Assembly (NCBI GenBank): GCA_943368475.1
Contig: CALRLF020000003.1
Span: 1-64,000, forward strand
Direction of reading: 5' to 3'
DNA length: 64,000 nucleotides
Origin: UBA1930 sp943368475
GTDB taxonomy: Bacteria; Bacteroidota; Bacteroidia; Chitinophagales; Chitinophagaceae
Shown here: piece by piece, positions 1-9,960 of the stretch
Layout of the letters: every line of letters begins with the position of its first letter
How positions within the stretch are numbered: position 1 is the stretch's first letter
Translations under genes and position numbers: made by a program
Notes under the pieces: generated by a model
What the model was told of the DNA's origin: nothing
The model's input: the letters and a program-made list of their open reading frames with translations, nothing else
Databases searched by the model: none

Positions 1-1335
1 AATCAAAATACCACCACTTGTATTGGGTTTAGATAATCGGCATAAGGCTGTATTTACAAGTGGCAAAATTTGGTAGTTTTTAAGCATGATTTGTTGTAAC
101 GAAGTTTCATCTACACACAACCAATTGGTAAGTAAGGTTGCATACACACTTCTAAAATCATATTGAAAAGGAATATTGTCATTTACACTTGCATTAACAG
201 GTATGTCTGGGCTATGCCCTAAAACGCCTCCAATAACATTTTTACCAAAAACAAACATTGGTGCAGCTGTACCATGATCAGTTCCTGTACTTGCATTACT
301 TTTTATTCTTCTTCCAAATTCGGAGAACGTCATTCCAACAACTCTATCTTCTGTGCCTAAAAATTTTAAATCATCTTGAAATGCTTTGATGGCATCACTC
401 ACATTTTTCAGCAAATTGGCATGTGTTCCAGTGGTCGTATCTGTAGTATTAACTTGAACAGAGTGTGTATCGAAACTTCCATAGCTAACTACATACACCC
501 TTGTTTTTAATCCACCTTTAATTAATCGTGAAACAATCTTTAGTTGATCTGCCAAACTATTGTTTGTTGGATAAGTAACTTGTGTTGTAACTGCTGTTGC
601 AGCATTTTTTACAACCGTTGCATATTGTTGTGTTTGCTGAGAAATTTGACGAATATAATTTAACTCTTTACCTGCGGGTGTTGCAGGAACGGGGTCTTGA
701 ACTCCATTTAATAAACTATAAAAACTAGTGGGGTTGCTAATGCTCATACCCAAGCTAACTTGTGGGCCTTGTAAAGCCAAAGATGTAACAGAACCAATTT
801 GAATGGCTAAAGGATCTGTCATGGTTGAGTTGGGATAACCATTTGGAAAGTTTGGATACTCGTAATTTAAGTATCTGCCTGCCCAGCCTGTGTTTACCAG
901 TTGGTTGCTATCAGATGCACTCATCCAAATATCGGTTGCTCTGAAATGGGAGAAATTAGGTTGAGGATATCCCACTGCATTAATAACAGCTAATTTGCCA
1001 TCCATACTCATTTTTTGCATACCACTCATTGCTGGATGAATGCCAATTGTTGTTGAACCATATAAAGGCAATACTTTATTTTCTGGAAGGAAAATATTTT
1101 GACGGGCATTAAAATAATTGCTGAATTTATCTAAAGGAATAATTGTATTTAACCCATCGTTACCACCAGTTAATTGTACCAATACCAATACATGATCTGT
1201 ATCGGTTGTTGGCAATGCAAGTGATTGCATTAATGGATTATCGGCACCCAAAGCTTTTACACTAAATCCATTAATTAAAGAGGGAATTAATGTTGCAGCA
1301 GGAATTGTCTTTTTAAAAAAATCTCTCCGTTTCAT
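1..1335 (-). CDS. DUF1501 family secreted protein (C-terminus off the window)
   Basis: The frame is open from the ATG at 1335 to the left edge, so the C-terminus is missing. The N-terminus MKRRDFFKK followed by a hydrophobic stretch resembles a Tat-type export signal. Further in come VQLTGGNDGLNT, FSEFGRR and TDHGTAAPMFVFG, which are typical of the DUF1501 family (sulfatase/alkaline-phosphatase-like fold). The ATG lies 17 bases after the stop of the DUF1800 gene, so the two are probably co-transcribed. DUF1800/DUF1501 pairs are widespread in Bacteroidota and Planctomycetes; their biochemical role is not established. The family call is firm, the function is unknown. Confidence 0.85.
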   Translation of the reverse strand, partial: MKRRDFFKKTIPAATLIPSLINGFSVKALGADNPLMQSLALPTTDTDHVLVLVQLTGGNDGLNTIIPLDKFSNYFNARQNIFLPENKVLPLYGSTTIGIHPAMSGMQKMSMDGKLAVINAVGYPQPNFSHFRATDIWMSASDSNQLVNTGWAGRYLNYEYPNFPNGYPNSTMTDPLAIQIGSVTSLALQGPQVSLGMSISNPTSFYSLLNGVQDPVPATPAGKELNYIRQISQQTQQYATVVKNAATAVTTQVTYPTNNSLADQLKIVSRLIKGGLKTRVYVVSYGSFDTHSVQVNTTDTTTGTHANLLKNVSDAIKAFQDDLKFLGTEDRVVGMTFSEFGRRIKSNASTGTDHGTAAPMFVFGKNVIGGVLGHSPDIPVNASVNDNIPFQYDFRSVYATLLTNWLCVDETSLQQIMLKNYQILPLVNTALCRLSKPNTSGGILI

Positions 1336-1352
1336 GTTTGAGGATTGTAGTA

Positions 1353-3029
1353 TTATGCAAGTTGGTATTCGGCCAAATTCATTAAATATTTGTATAAATC
1401 CCTTAAGCGATTTTTTACAATTGTTGCATTAGCTGTATTAGCAGGATTTGTTATAAATATATTCCAGGCATCTGTCCAATAATAGTCGGTTGATTGCCCA
1501 CCCAATAAAATATCTTTTTTTATTTGATCTCTTGATGTTTGCGATAATGGTACTCTAAATAAATATTTTATCGAGTCTACCAGTAAAATATTTGGATCTG
1601 CAGGATTGGACAAAGTTTGGGCAAATGCAACTCCATCGAGTATTAACTTTTTTGTGTTAAACGTATATCCATTTAAAGCCAAAGTATCAGTAAATTGAAT
1701 TCGTTTAGGCAGTGTATCGCTGTTAATCCAAATTTCATAAAACTGTGGTTCTTGATAATAAGCTTTCCATCCACTTACGTCTGGTGGGTCTCCAATATTT
1801 TGTTGCATGCTTGTTAACCAGCTTACTAAATAATTCCACATACCATAATTGGTTACATAATCAGCAGTTGGTTGAAATTGTAAATTAAATTCTCGGCACA
1901 TTCCAATTACAGTATCAACCGGGCTTTTTATTTGACAACCCATATTCAACACATCAAAAAAATGTTCACTTTTTAGTAAAGCATCTAAAACAGGTTTTAC
2001 TTCATAATTATTATTTCTTAAAATGGTTGCTAATGGCGTAATGATATTGGCTTCTGTATTTGCATCAATATCATAATAAACAAACCACCTGTAAATTCTT
2101 CGGCACAAGTATTTTGCAACTTCTTGTGTTGCAAAAATCATATTCAGTAAATCGTTTATTTCTAAATCGCCAGCAGTTGCACCAGTTCTTCCCTGAATGA
2201 TGGTATTGTTATAAAAAGAAGAAAATTGTTTAGAGGTACTATCGTGTCTCGATGCTGTGAAGTACGACGTAAATGTAGTAGCATCGTTTCGCCAGCCTGT
2301 AAGTACTTTTGCAGCAGCTTTTACATCTGCTTCTGTGTATAAAGATTGTGGCCCTTTTCCACAGCAAAAAAGTTCTTGTAATTCACGTCCATAGTTTTCA
2401 TCTGGAGCAGTTGCCGTATTTACTTGTCCATTCAAATACACCAACATTGCAGGATCTAAAGTTATGAGCTTCGTAAGAGTTTTAAAATTACCCAATGCAT
2501 TTATCCTTAATGTTGAGTGATGTTTGTAAACATATTGAGCATTGCTAACATCGGCTGTTTCAGTAGAAAAATGATTGTGCCAAAAAAGATTCATTTTTTC
2601 TCGAATACTTCTATCTTGATTAATCATTGTACCTACCCACCATTTTTTAAAAGAAGCCCTTCTTAAGCTATTAATAGTCCCATCGCTATTGAGGTCGTTT
2701 ACCCAGGTTGTGCCAGCAGCAATACCAGTATCTGGCTGTGTTAGTGCTGAGGCATGTGAATATTCTTTTACAGGAGGAGAAGGGAGGGAAGCAGTTGGAT
2801 TTATTAGCTCATCAACACACTGAGCACATGTTTTTGTTTTAAAATAGTCGACATCAGCCTTTTTTGCTCCAAACATGGTACGTTTCAATAAATGAATAAC
2901 CTCATTTTCTGTCCATGAGCCAGTATATAGAGCTAATCCGCTTTGTGTTCTAGTTATTTGTTCAACATATGAATCGGCTGATTCTTTTTGACTAACAATA
3001 GGTGTTTTAATAAAAGTTCGTCTATCCAT
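1353..3029 (-). CDS. DUF1800 family protein
   Basis: A 558-residue DUF1800 protein, first gene of the pair with DUF1501. Family hallmarks seen are HLLKRTMFGAKKADVDYF near the N-terminus, KMNLFWHNHFSTE, YGRELQELFCCGKG, KAAAKVLTGWRN and the C-terminal SPVDTVIGMCREF and GDPPDVSGWKAYY. The frame can be extended to a TTG at 3056, but the ATG at 3029 (MDRRTFIKT) is the better start because it gives a twin-arginine-like N-terminus similar to its partner. Probably exported. Molecular function is unknown; the paired arrangement suggests the two products act together. Confidence 0.87.
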   Translation of the reverse strand: MDRRTFIKTPIVSQKESADSYVEQITRTQSGLALYTGSWTENEVIHLLKRTMFGAKKADVDYFKTKTCAQCVDELINPTASLPSPPVKEYSHASALTQPDTGIAAGTTWVNDLNSDGTINSLRRASFKKWWVGTMINQDRSIREKMNLFWHNHFSTETADVSNAQYVYKHHSTLRINALGNFKTLTKLITLDPAMLVYLNGQVNTATAPDENYGRELQELFCCGKGPQSLYTEADVKAAAKVLTGWRNDATTFTSYFTASRHDSTSKQFSSFYNNTIIQGRTGATAGDLEINDLLNMIFATQEVAKYLCRRIYRWFVYYDIDANTEANIITPLATILRNNNYEVKPVLDALLKSEHFFDVLNMGCQIKSPVDTVIGMCREFNLQFQPTADYVTNYGMWNYLVSWLTSMQQNIGDPPDVSGWKAYYQEPQFYEIWINSDTLPKRIQFTDTLALNGYTFNTKKLILDGVAFAQTLSNPADPNILLVDSIKYLFRVPLSQTSRDQIKKDILLGGQSTDYYWTDAWNIFITNPANTANATIVKNRLRDLYKYLMNLAEYQLA

Positions 3030-3187
3030 GGCAGATGGATTTTGGTTAATGGGCAATGTTAGAAAATGGGTTGAGAGAATACAATTTGAAAGTACACAGT
3101 TTAAATAGTACTACCAAAAAAATACTTGCAGCATTTATTAAAAGATAATTGTCTTACATTTAGGGTGCTTAATCAAAACGTACCCAA

Positions 3188-3763
3188 ATGATGGAACAAA
3201 CGATAATTACCGGATGCTTGCAAAATGATGCAGCTGCCCAACGGGAATTGTACAATCGTTTCAGCCCAAAAATGCTGAGCGTTTGCTACAGGTTTGCCCA
3301 TAATAGAGAAGATGCAGAAGATATGTTGCAAGAAGGATTTATTAAAATCTTTACTCAAATTCACACTTTTCAAAATAAAGGGGCATTTGAGGGATGGATT
3401 AGAAGAATCATTGTGCACACTTGCATCAATTTTTTGAAAAAACATAAAAAATTTTCAGATAATGTTGAATTGGCTTATGCTAACACAATCTATGTTAAGG
3501 AGGAAACAATGCCTAGCATTATGCAGGCCAAACAAGTAGTTGAGTGTATAAGGCTTTTGCCAATTGGTTATAGAACAGTATTAAATCTTTATGCAATTGA
3601 GGGGTTTAGTCATAAAGAAATTGGCGAGATGCTGGATATTCAGGAAAGTACAAGCAGAAGCCAATATACAAGAGCTAAAGTAATGCTCGAAAACGTCTTA
3701 ACGAAGAAAAGAATTATCAATAATCCTAAGGAAGAACTTAACTGGGCTGCCAGTTTGAAATAA
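3188..3763 (+). CDS. ECF-family RNA polymerase sigma factor
   Basis: A 191-residue sigma-70 family protein of the extracytoplasmic-function type. Region 2 is seen around residues 20-85 (ELYNRFSPKMLSVCYRF, AEDMLQEGFIKIF, FEGWIRRIIVHTCIN) and region 4 around 120-170 (LLPIGYRTVLNLYAIEGFS, HKEIGEMLDIQESTSRSQ). It should direct RNA polymerase to a specific promoter set. The start is ATGATG at 3188 or 3191. Its stop is 16 bases before the next gene, which encodes a protein with one inner-membrane segment and a barrel-like C-terminus, a typical Bacteroidota neighbour and the likely regulator of its activity. It is divergent from the DUF1800 gene. Confidence 0.92.
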   Translation: MMEQTIITGCLQNDAAAQRELYNRFSPKMLSVCYRFAHNREDAEDMLQEGFIKIFTQIHTFQNKGAFEGWIRRIIVHTCINFLKKHKKFSDNVELAYANTIYVKEETMPSIMQAKQVVECIRLLPIGYRTVLNLYAIEGFSHKEIGEMLDIQESTSRSQYTRAKVMLENVLTKKRIINNPKEELNWAASLK

Positions 3764-3779
3764 CAGGACTAACGCAACC

Positions 3780-5288
3780 ATGGAAGAACGTTTTTACGAT
3801 AACGAACTAAACAACTTTTTACAAAAGGAGACAGACAATCATAAGATGTTTCCTTCTGATAAAGTGTGGAGAAGCATTCATCAGGAACTGCATGGCAAAA
3901 AAAGTTGGCCAGCATTAACTGTTATTGCATTAATGGTTATAGTAGCTTTAACTATTTCTACTATTGTTTACGATCATCCTGCACAAACCAATTTTAAAAC
4001 AGTTCCCATTGCTTCTTTGAGTTCTTTTAATGACAAAAAAGCGACATTAAAAAAATCATATAAAGTAGTTAACAAATCTTCTGATGTGTTGCTATTCGAA
4101 AAAGATGCCTTACCTACAATTTTAGCTTCAACAGATTTTAACAACGAAAATGCTGCCGCTGAATCAGAAGATGTAATACCATCTTTACTTGATGCTAATT
4201 CTTTAAACGCTTTGAATGAAACTTTTGCAAACAGTAGTGTAACTGCTAACAATATAAAAAGTGAAGCCCCAAAAAATAGTCAAATTTCAGTTGCTGAAGT
4301 AAACAAAGCCGAACTTCCAGCTTCTAAAAATATCATTCAATTAGTTGAAATTAGTAGTCAGTTTGAAAAAGCTTCAATTGTTAAAATTGATCAAGTTCAA
4401 ACACGCTTTGCGATAAATAAAAATTTGAAATTCAAAGCACCCAATATTGCAAGTTTGCGTAAAGCAGCAGAAGATGAGTTTAAGGCCGATGAATTTGTTC
4501 ACGATTTAGGTTATGAAAAAACCTTAGTGTTCAAACCTAAAAGAAAAATCTCTAGGTTCGAATTACAGGTTTATATAGCACCAAGCATTAGCTATAGAAA
4601 ATTGGTAGATGACAAAACAAGGAATTATTATGAACCAGTTATGGCAGTAAATGGCCCAATATCTCCAATATATTCTGTGAATATTAATGATGTTGTTCGT
4701 CATAAGCCAGCAATAGGTACCGAAATTGGTGTTGGCTTTGCCTATAAAATGAGTAATAAACTCAAGTTTAAAGCAGGCTTACAGTTTAATGTAAGAAAGT
4801 ATTATATAGATAGTTATAAAAGTGGTTTAAATGTTGCTTCAATAGCTATTATTAGAAATAATAGATTAGATACTATTAGTCAGTTAACATCAATCAGTGC
4901 AACCAGTGGATATGCTCAAACCGAGTTAGATAGTAAATTGTATCAAGTGTCTGTTCCAATTGGGCTTCAATGGCAAATGTTGCAGTTAAAACGCTTTGGC
5001 ATAAGTTTGGCAGGTAGCATACAGCCAACTTTAACACTGAACAAAAATGTGTACTTGCTTTCTACAGATTATAAGTATTATACTGATGGAACACCATTTT
5101 TTAGAAGGTGGAATATTAATACCAGTGCAGAGTTGAATTTGACCTATAAAGTAGGAAATTTTAACTGGTATTTAGGTCCCCAATTACGATATCAACATTT
5201 GCCAACTTATACAGAGAAATATCCTATAAAAGAATATAGATTGGATTATGGATTAAGAGTTGGATTTACAAAACAATTGTTTAAATAA
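3780..5288 (+). CDS. Sigma-factor partner: single-TM protein with C-terminal beta-barrel-like domain
   Basis: A 502-residue protein with a charged cytoplasmic-looking N-terminus of about 40 residues, one strong transmembrane segment at about 43-64 (WPALTVIALMVIVALTIS and following), a long Ser/Asn/Ala-rich low-complexity linker to about residue 220, and a C-terminal region (about 258-502, from FELQVYIAPSISYRKL) with alternating aromatic/polar strands typical of Bacteroidota outer-membrane beta-barrels. Position directly after the ECF sigma gene and the N-terminal layout suggest an anti-sigma or signal-relay role. How a predicted inner-membrane anchor and a barrel-like domain coexist is unclear. 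Function is inferred from context. Confidence 0.6.
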   Translation: MEERFYDNELNNFLQKETDNHKMFPSDKVWRSIHQELHGKKSWPALTVIALMVIVALTISTIVYDHPAQTNFKTVPIASLSSFNDKKATLKKSYKVVNKSSDVLLFEKDALPTILASTDFNNENAAAESEDVIPSLLDANSLNALNETFANSSVTANNIKSEAPKNSQISVAEVNKAELPASKNIIQLVEISSQFEKASIVKIDQVQTRFAINKNLKFKAPNIASLRKAAEDEFKADEFVHDLGYEKTLVFKPKRKISRFELQVYIAPSISYRKLVDDKTRNYYEPVMAVNGPISPIYSVNINDVVRHKPAIGTEIGVGFAYKMSNKLKFKAGLQFNVRKYYIDSYKSGLNVASIAIIRNNRLDTISQLTSISATSGYAQTELDSKLYQVSVPIGLQWQMLQLKRFGISLAGSIQPTLTLNKNVYLLSTDYKYYTDGTPFFRRWNINTSAELNLTYKVGNFNWYLGPQLRYQHLPTYTEKYPIKEYRLDYGLRVGFTKQLFK

Positions 5289-5308
5289 ACCATTAAAAAT
5301 AGTTACTT

Positions 5309-5338
5309 AAAACTGTTGCATTGCAACAGTTTTTTTAT
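5309..5338 (+). terminator. Rho-independent terminator after the sigma/barrel operon
   Basis: Stem AAAACTGTTGC / GCAACAGTTTT with a 3-base loop followed by a run of T. It sits 20 bases after the stop at 5288. It also shows that an upstream in-frame start at 5321 for the next gene would lie inside the hairpin and is not the real start. Confidence 0.85.
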
Positions 5339-5365
5339 TTGTATAAATGCAAATACATTCGTGCC

Positions 5366-5950
5366 ATGAAAAGAATATTGATGTTTTTAAGTTGTGCAAT
5401 TATTGGTTTTACAGCTTGTAAAGACAAAGGGAAAAAAGTAACAATTGAAAAGCAAGTTAATAATGATACGATTCCATTTTATCCTTATTTAACCGAAATA
5501 GGGAAGGAGATTGATAGCATTAATAATAACAAACTTGCTTTAAAATTAGCCTTAACAGATAGTGCAGGTAAATTGGCAAAATCACAAATTGATATTGTTA
5601 AACTAAAAGAGTTATTGGCACCTTTTTTACAAAAAGATATTACCGTAAAGCCAATAAAACAATTTTATAAAGAAAGTGTATTTAATGATTTAACTACAGT
5701 TAGCACAATTATGAATTACACTACCAATAAAGATAGTTTGCCAGTGAAAAGTGTAGATGTTTTATTGAATGCTAAAAATAATTCAGAGATTAAACGAGTG
5801 GATATGAAAGTAATTTATGATAAATCCGATTCGGTAATTACTGAAAATTATTCATGGATTTTTAAGAAAGCGTTTTATGTATTAAGATATGCTCAGGCAG
5901 CGAATGGAAAAGGTGTTGCTACAAAAATTAATGTTAGCTGGGAAAAATAA
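5366..5950 (+). CDS. Predicted lipoprotein of unknown function
   Basis: A 194-residue protein with a lipoprotein signal peptide, MKRILMFLSCAIIGFTAC, whose Cys-18 would be lipidated. After it comes a Lys-rich linker and a mixed alpha/beta domain with no motif I recognise. The ATG at 5366 is chosen because the signal peptide starts there; the in-frame start at 5321 falls inside a terminator hairpin. The stop is 12 bases before uvrC, so both may share a transcript. Likely located at a periplasmic or outer-membrane face. No functional call is possible. Confidence 0.7.
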   Translation: MKRILMFLSCAIIGFTACKDKGKKVTIEKQVNNDTIPFYPYLTEIGKEIDSINNNKLALKLALTDSAGKLAKSQIDIVKLKELLAPFLQKDITVKPIKQFYKESVFNDLTTVSTIMNYTTNKDSLPVKSVDVLLNAKNNSEIKRVDMKVIYDKSDSVITENYSWIFKKAFYVLRYAQAANGKGVATKINVSWEK

Positions 5951-5962
5951 TTTATCAAATTA

Positions 5963-7777
5963 ATGACTGCTGTAGAATTTCAAAACATTGCTCCTACAAT
6001 ACCTCATCAACCTGGCATTTATAAATATTTTGATGCTGGTAACGAACTATTGTATGTTGGCAAAGCAAAAGATTTGCGTAAACGTGTAAGCAGTTACTTT
6101 TCTAAAACATTTACAAGCTATAAAACACACGAACTTGTAAAGAGAATTAAGCACATTGAATTTACGATTGTAAATAGTGAACAAGATGCTTTTTTATTGG
6201 AAAATTCACTGATTAAAAATTTTAAGCCCAAGTATAATATCGATTTAAAAGACGATAAAACCTATCCTTACATTGTTATAAAAAAAGAGTCTTTTCCGAG
6301 GATTTTTTTAACTCGAAAAAAGATAAATGATGGTTCCGAATATTTAGGGCCATTTACTGGTGCAGGCAGGGTTCGTGAATTAATCAGTTTTATAAAACAA
6401 TATATTCCTTTACGTACATGTAAATTACCCCTGACGGAAGCCAATATTCAAAAAGGGAAATTTAAAGTTTGTTTAGAATACCATTTGGGTAATTGTAAAG
6501 GTCCCTGTGAGGGATTACAAAGTTTCGATGACTACAATGAAGGTTTGCAGCAAATAAGAAATATGTTGAAGGGAAATCTATCTTCTGTAATCAATCATTT
6601 TAAAAAAGAAATGAATGAAGCTGCAGCTGAACTAAAGTTTGAGCAAGCTGCAAACATTAAAAATAAAATCGATCATTTAGAAAATTATCAGGCTAAATCG
6701 GTTATAGTAAGTAAACACTTAAGCAATATCGATGTGTTCTCTATACTTCGTGAAAATGAAACTGCTTATGTAAATTACTTGATGGTTCAAAATGGAACGA
6801 TTGTTCAAACACATACGGTGGAATTGAAAATTCAGCTAGAAGAAAATGATGATGAGGTTTTGAGTTTTGCTATTGCCACACTTCGATCAGATTTAAATAG
6901 TTTATCGAACGAAATTGTTGTGCCCTTTGAAATTGAATATCCTGAACCTGAAATTACCATTACTGTTCCTAAAGCTGGTGATAAAAAGAACCTGTTGGAC
7001 TTGTCTTTAAAAAATGTAAATTATTTTAAGGAAGAGTTGCGTAAAAAGAAAATCTTGAGATTAGAAGGTAAGAGTGATATGGAGAAGAAAAAAGTATTGT
7101 ACCAATTGCAAGACTATTTAAAATTGCAAAGTGTGCCTGTGCATATAGAATGTTTTGACAACTCCAATTTTCAAGGAAGTTTTCCTGTAAGTGCAATGGT
7201 TTGCTTTAAAGATGGTATACCTAGTAAAAATGATTATAGAAGATTTAATGTGAAAACGGTAGAGGGAATTAATGATTTTGCCACCATGACGGAAGTCGTT
7301 TATCGCAGATATAAACGATTATTAGATGAAGAGAAAGAATTGCCTCAGTTGGTGATTATTGATGGAGGAAAAGGACAATTGGGTGCAGCTATGCAAAGTA
7401 TTCAAAAGTTGAATTTGGTTGGTAAAATGACTGTTGTTGGATTAGCAAAAAATGAGGAAGAAATTTTCTTTCCGGGTGATAGTGAAAGCAGAAAATTACC
7501 TTGGGATAGTGATAGTTTAAAATTGATTCGTTTAATACGGGATGAAGTGCATCGTTTTGGTATTACATTTCATAGAAATCAGCGTAGCAGGGGTACTTTT
7601 AAAAATGAATTAGAAGGCATAAAAGGAATTGGGAAGCAAACTGTAACCGATTTATTAAAAGCCTTTAAATCGGTAAAGAACATAAAATCTAAATCTCTTG
7701 AAGAATTGACTAAAATCGTTGGTTCGTCAAAAGCAAATATTTTGGCAAAGCATTTTTTAGAAAATAATCAATCTTAA
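5963..7777 (+). CDS. uvrC: UvrC, excinuclease ABC subunit C
   Basis: A 604-residue full-length UvrC, the dual-incision nuclease of nucleotide excision repair that acts with UvrA and UvrB. Domains in order: GIY-YIG nuclease at about 15-95 (HQPGIYKYFD, LLYVGKAKDLRKR), Cys cluster at about 150-185 (RTCKLP, CLEYHLGNCKGPCEG), UVR motif at about 200-240, RNase H-like nuclease at about 385-540 (ECFDNSNFQGSFPVSAMV, LVIIDGGKGQLGAA) and tandem helix-hairpin-helix at about 555-604. All expected blocks are present. It overlaps the end of the convergent acetyltransferase gene by 4 bases. Confidence 0.97.
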   Translation: MTAVEFQNIAPTIPHQPGIYKYFDAGNELLYVGKAKDLRKRVSSYFSKTFTSYKTHELVKRIKHIEFTIVNSEQDAFLLENSLIKNFKPKYNIDLKDDKTYPYIVIKKESFPRIFLTRKKINDGSEYLGPFTGAGRVRELISFIKQYIPLRTCKLPLTEANIQKGKFKVCLEYHLGNCKGPCEGLQSFDDYNEGLQQIRNMLKGNLSSVINHFKKEMNEAAAELKFEQAANIKNKIDHLENYQAKSVIVSKHLSNIDVFSILRENETAYVNYLMVQNGTIVQTHTVELKIQLEENDDEVLSFAIATLRSDLNSLSNEIVVPFEIEYPEPEITITVPKAGDKKNLLDLSLKNVNYFKEELRKKKILRLEGKSDMEKKKVLYQLQDYLKLQSVPVHIECFDNSNFQGSFPVSAMVCFKDGIPSKNDYRRFNVKTVEGINDFATMTEVVYRRYKRLLDEEKELPQLVIIDGGKGQLGAAMQSIQKLNLVGKMTVVGLAKNEEEIFFPGDSESRKLPWDSDSLKLIRLIRDEVHRFGITFHRNQRSRGTFKNELEGIKGIGKQTVTDLLKAFKSVKNIKSKSLEELTKIVGSSKANILAKHFLENNQS

Positions 7778-8265
7778 ATATCTCTAATCATCCAAATATC
7801 ACAACCTGAATGACCAGAGTTGCCCATTGGTTGTTGCAAATAATTAAACCCTAACGATTCATATACTTTTACAGCTTTACTTAATTCGGGTAAGGTTTCT
7901 AAGTACATTTTATTGTAACCTTCTTGTCTTGCAGCAAAAATGCAATGATCAATCATTTTTTTACCTAAACCCATGCCTCTAACTGATTTATGTAAATACA
8001 TTTTTACCAGTTCACACGTATCGTTTGGTAAACCTTCTGTTGGATAAATACCAGCACCACCAACCACTTCATCATTTATCAATGCAATAAAATATTTGCT
8101 TTTTGTATTTGTCTTGAATAGCTCAAATAACGAATCTGTGCTTGCATCAAAGTAAACTGTGCCCGGTTTGTTGGCTTTAAATTCCTCTAAGCCAGCACGA
8201 ATAATTTTTGCAATTTCAGCATTGTGTTCAGGAGCAATCAGTATAATTTGTAAATTATTCAACAT
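7774..8265 (-). CDS. GNAT family N-acetyltransferase
   Basis: A 163-residue GNAT-fold protein. The acetyl-CoA binding motif is at about 88-110 (VKMYLHKSVRGMGLGKKMIDHC), followed by the C-terminal KVYESLGFNYL. Substrate unknown. Its start overlaps the end of pgi by 11 bases (8255-8265), so it is translationally coupled to pgi, and its end overlaps uvrC by 4 bases in convergent orientation. Confidence 0.85.
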   Translation of the reverse strand: MLNNLQIILIAPEHNAEIAKIIRAGLEEFKANKPGTVYFDASTDSLFELFKTNTKSKYFIALINDEVVGGAGIYPTEGLPNDTCELVKMYLHKSVRGMGLGKKMIDHCIFAARQEGYNKMYLETLPELSKAVKVYESLGFNYLQQPMGNSGHSGCDIWMIRDI

Positions 8266-9922
8266 TAAGCTTTCGAAAATTTTTGTATGAATTGATTAGT
8301 CCATTGGTGCTTGCATCATGCGATGTAATAGTATCAGCACTTTCAAGCTCTGGCAAAATTTGATTGGCCAATTGTTTACCCAATTCAACACCCCATTGAT
8401 CGAAACTAAAAATATTCCATATTACGCCTTGCACAAATATTTTATGTTCGTACAACGCAATTAAAGTTCCCAAACTTTCTGGTGTAATTTGTTTAACTAA
8501 AAAAGAGTTAGTTGGTCTATTGCCTTCAAACACTTTAAAGGGTAATAATTTTTTTATCTCTTCATCTGATTTGCCTGATTTAATTAATTCGTCTTTTACC
8601 TCAAGTTCAGTTTTTCCATTCATCAAAGCTTCTGTTTGTGCAAAAAAGTTACTCATTAATTTATTGTGATGATCGCCAAGAGGATTGTGGCTTAAAGCAG
8701 GTGCAATAAAATCACAAGGTATAAGTATTGTACCTTGATGAATTAATTGGTAAAATGCATGTTGACCATTGGTACCTGGCTCTCCCCAAATTACAGGCCC
8801 TGTAGCATAGTCTATGGAGTTTCCATTTCTATCAGTACTCTTGCCATTGCTTTCCATATTTCCTTGTTGAAAGTAGGCTGTAAATCTGTGCATGTATTGG
8901 TCGTAAGGTAAAATGGCTTCACTTTGTGCATTGAAAAAGTTGGTGTACCAAATACCCAATAATGCCATTAAAACAGGAATGTTTTTATTGAACTTTTCAT
9001 TTTTAAAATGTTCATCAGCTGAAAATGCTCCTTTTAATAAGTTTTCAAAGTTGGTATAACCAATGGTTAGTGCAATGGATAAACCAATGGCACTCCATAA
9101 ACTATAACGACCACCAACCCAATCCCAAAATTCAAACATATTGGCAGTATCAATTCCAAATTTTGCAACTTCCTTTTCGTTGGTACTTAAAGCCGCAAAG
9201 TGTTTGGCAATATGTTCTTCGTCTTTTGCATGTTCTAAAAACCAAGTTCGTGCAGTGTGTGCATTGGTCATGGTTTCTTGCGTAGTAAATGTTTTAGATG
9301 CAATTAAAAACAAGGTTTCTTCTGCTTTAACTTTCTTTAAAGTTTCTGCAATATGGGTTCCGTCAACATTGCTTACAAAATAGGTTTCAATACCTTCAAT
9401 CCAATAAGGTTTTAGAGCCTCTGTGACCATTACTGGACCTAAATCACTACCACCAATGCCAATATTTACAATGTATTTTATTTTTTTACCAGTAAAGCCT
9501 TTCCATTTGCCAGTATGTATATCTGCACAAAAGGATTCCATATGTTTTAATACCTTTTTTACCAATGGCATTACATCTTTTCCATCAACCAAAATTGGGG
9601 TATCCGAAAAATTTCTTAAAGCAGTATGTAAAACAGAACGTTGTTCGGTTTCGTTGATTTTTAGTCCTGCAAGTAAATCATGTATGGCATCTTTCAATTT
9701 ACAATCTTCTGCTAACTGTAAGAGTAATTGTAATGTTTTATCGTTTATGATATTCTTTGAATAATCGAATACCAAATCATTTAAGCACAATGAAAATTTA
9801 TTGAAGCGATCTTTATCGGCTGCAAACATGTCTTTCATTTTTCTGCGATTCATTTCTTCTTCATGATGTTTCTTTAATAAGAACCATGCTTGGGTAGTAG
9901 TTGGATTAATTCTTGGTAACAT
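8255..9922 (-). CDS. pgi: Glucose-6-phosphate isomerase
   Basis: A 555-residue full-length enzyme that interconverts glucose 6-phosphate and fructose 6-phosphate in glycolysis. Family signatures are VNIGIGGSDLGPVMV, SKTFTTQETMTNA, DWVGGRYSLWSAIGL, the active-site region ESNGKSTDRNG with PVIWGEPGTNGQHAFYQLIHQG, and the C-terminal signature FDQWGVELGKQLA. Starts at ATG 9922. Its 3' end overlaps the acetyltransferase start; the threonine aldolase gene is upstream on the same strand. Confidence 0.97.
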   Translation of the reverse strand: MLPRINPTTTQAWFLLKKHHEEEMNRRKMKDMFAADKDRFNKFSLCLNDLVFDYSKNIINDKTLQLLLQLAEDCKLKDAIHDLLAGLKINETEQRSVLHTALRNFSDTPILVDGKDVMPLVKKVLKHMESFCADIHTGKWKGFTGKKIKYIVNIGIGGSDLGPVMVTEALKPYWIEGIETYFVSNVDGTHIAETLKKVKAEETLFLIASKTFTTQETMTNAHTARTWFLEHAKDEEHIAKHFAALSTNEKEVAKFGIDTANMFEFWDWVGGRYSLWSAIGLSIALTIGYTNFENLLKGAFSADEHFKNEKFNKNIPVLMALLGIWYTNFFNAQSEAILPYDQYMHRFTAYFQQGNMESNGKSTDRNGNSIDYATGPVIWGEPGTNGQHAFYQLIHQGTILIPCDFIAPALSHNPLGDHHNKLMSNFFAQTEALMNGKTELEVKDELIKSGKSDEEIKKLLPFKVFEGNRPTNSFLVKQITPESLGTLIALYEHKIFVQGVIWNIFSFDQWGVELGKQLANQILPELESADTITSHDASTNGLINSYKNFRKLNVE

Positions 9923-9960
9923 ATAACGTAATTAAAAAGACTAAAAACTAAAATGTGTAT

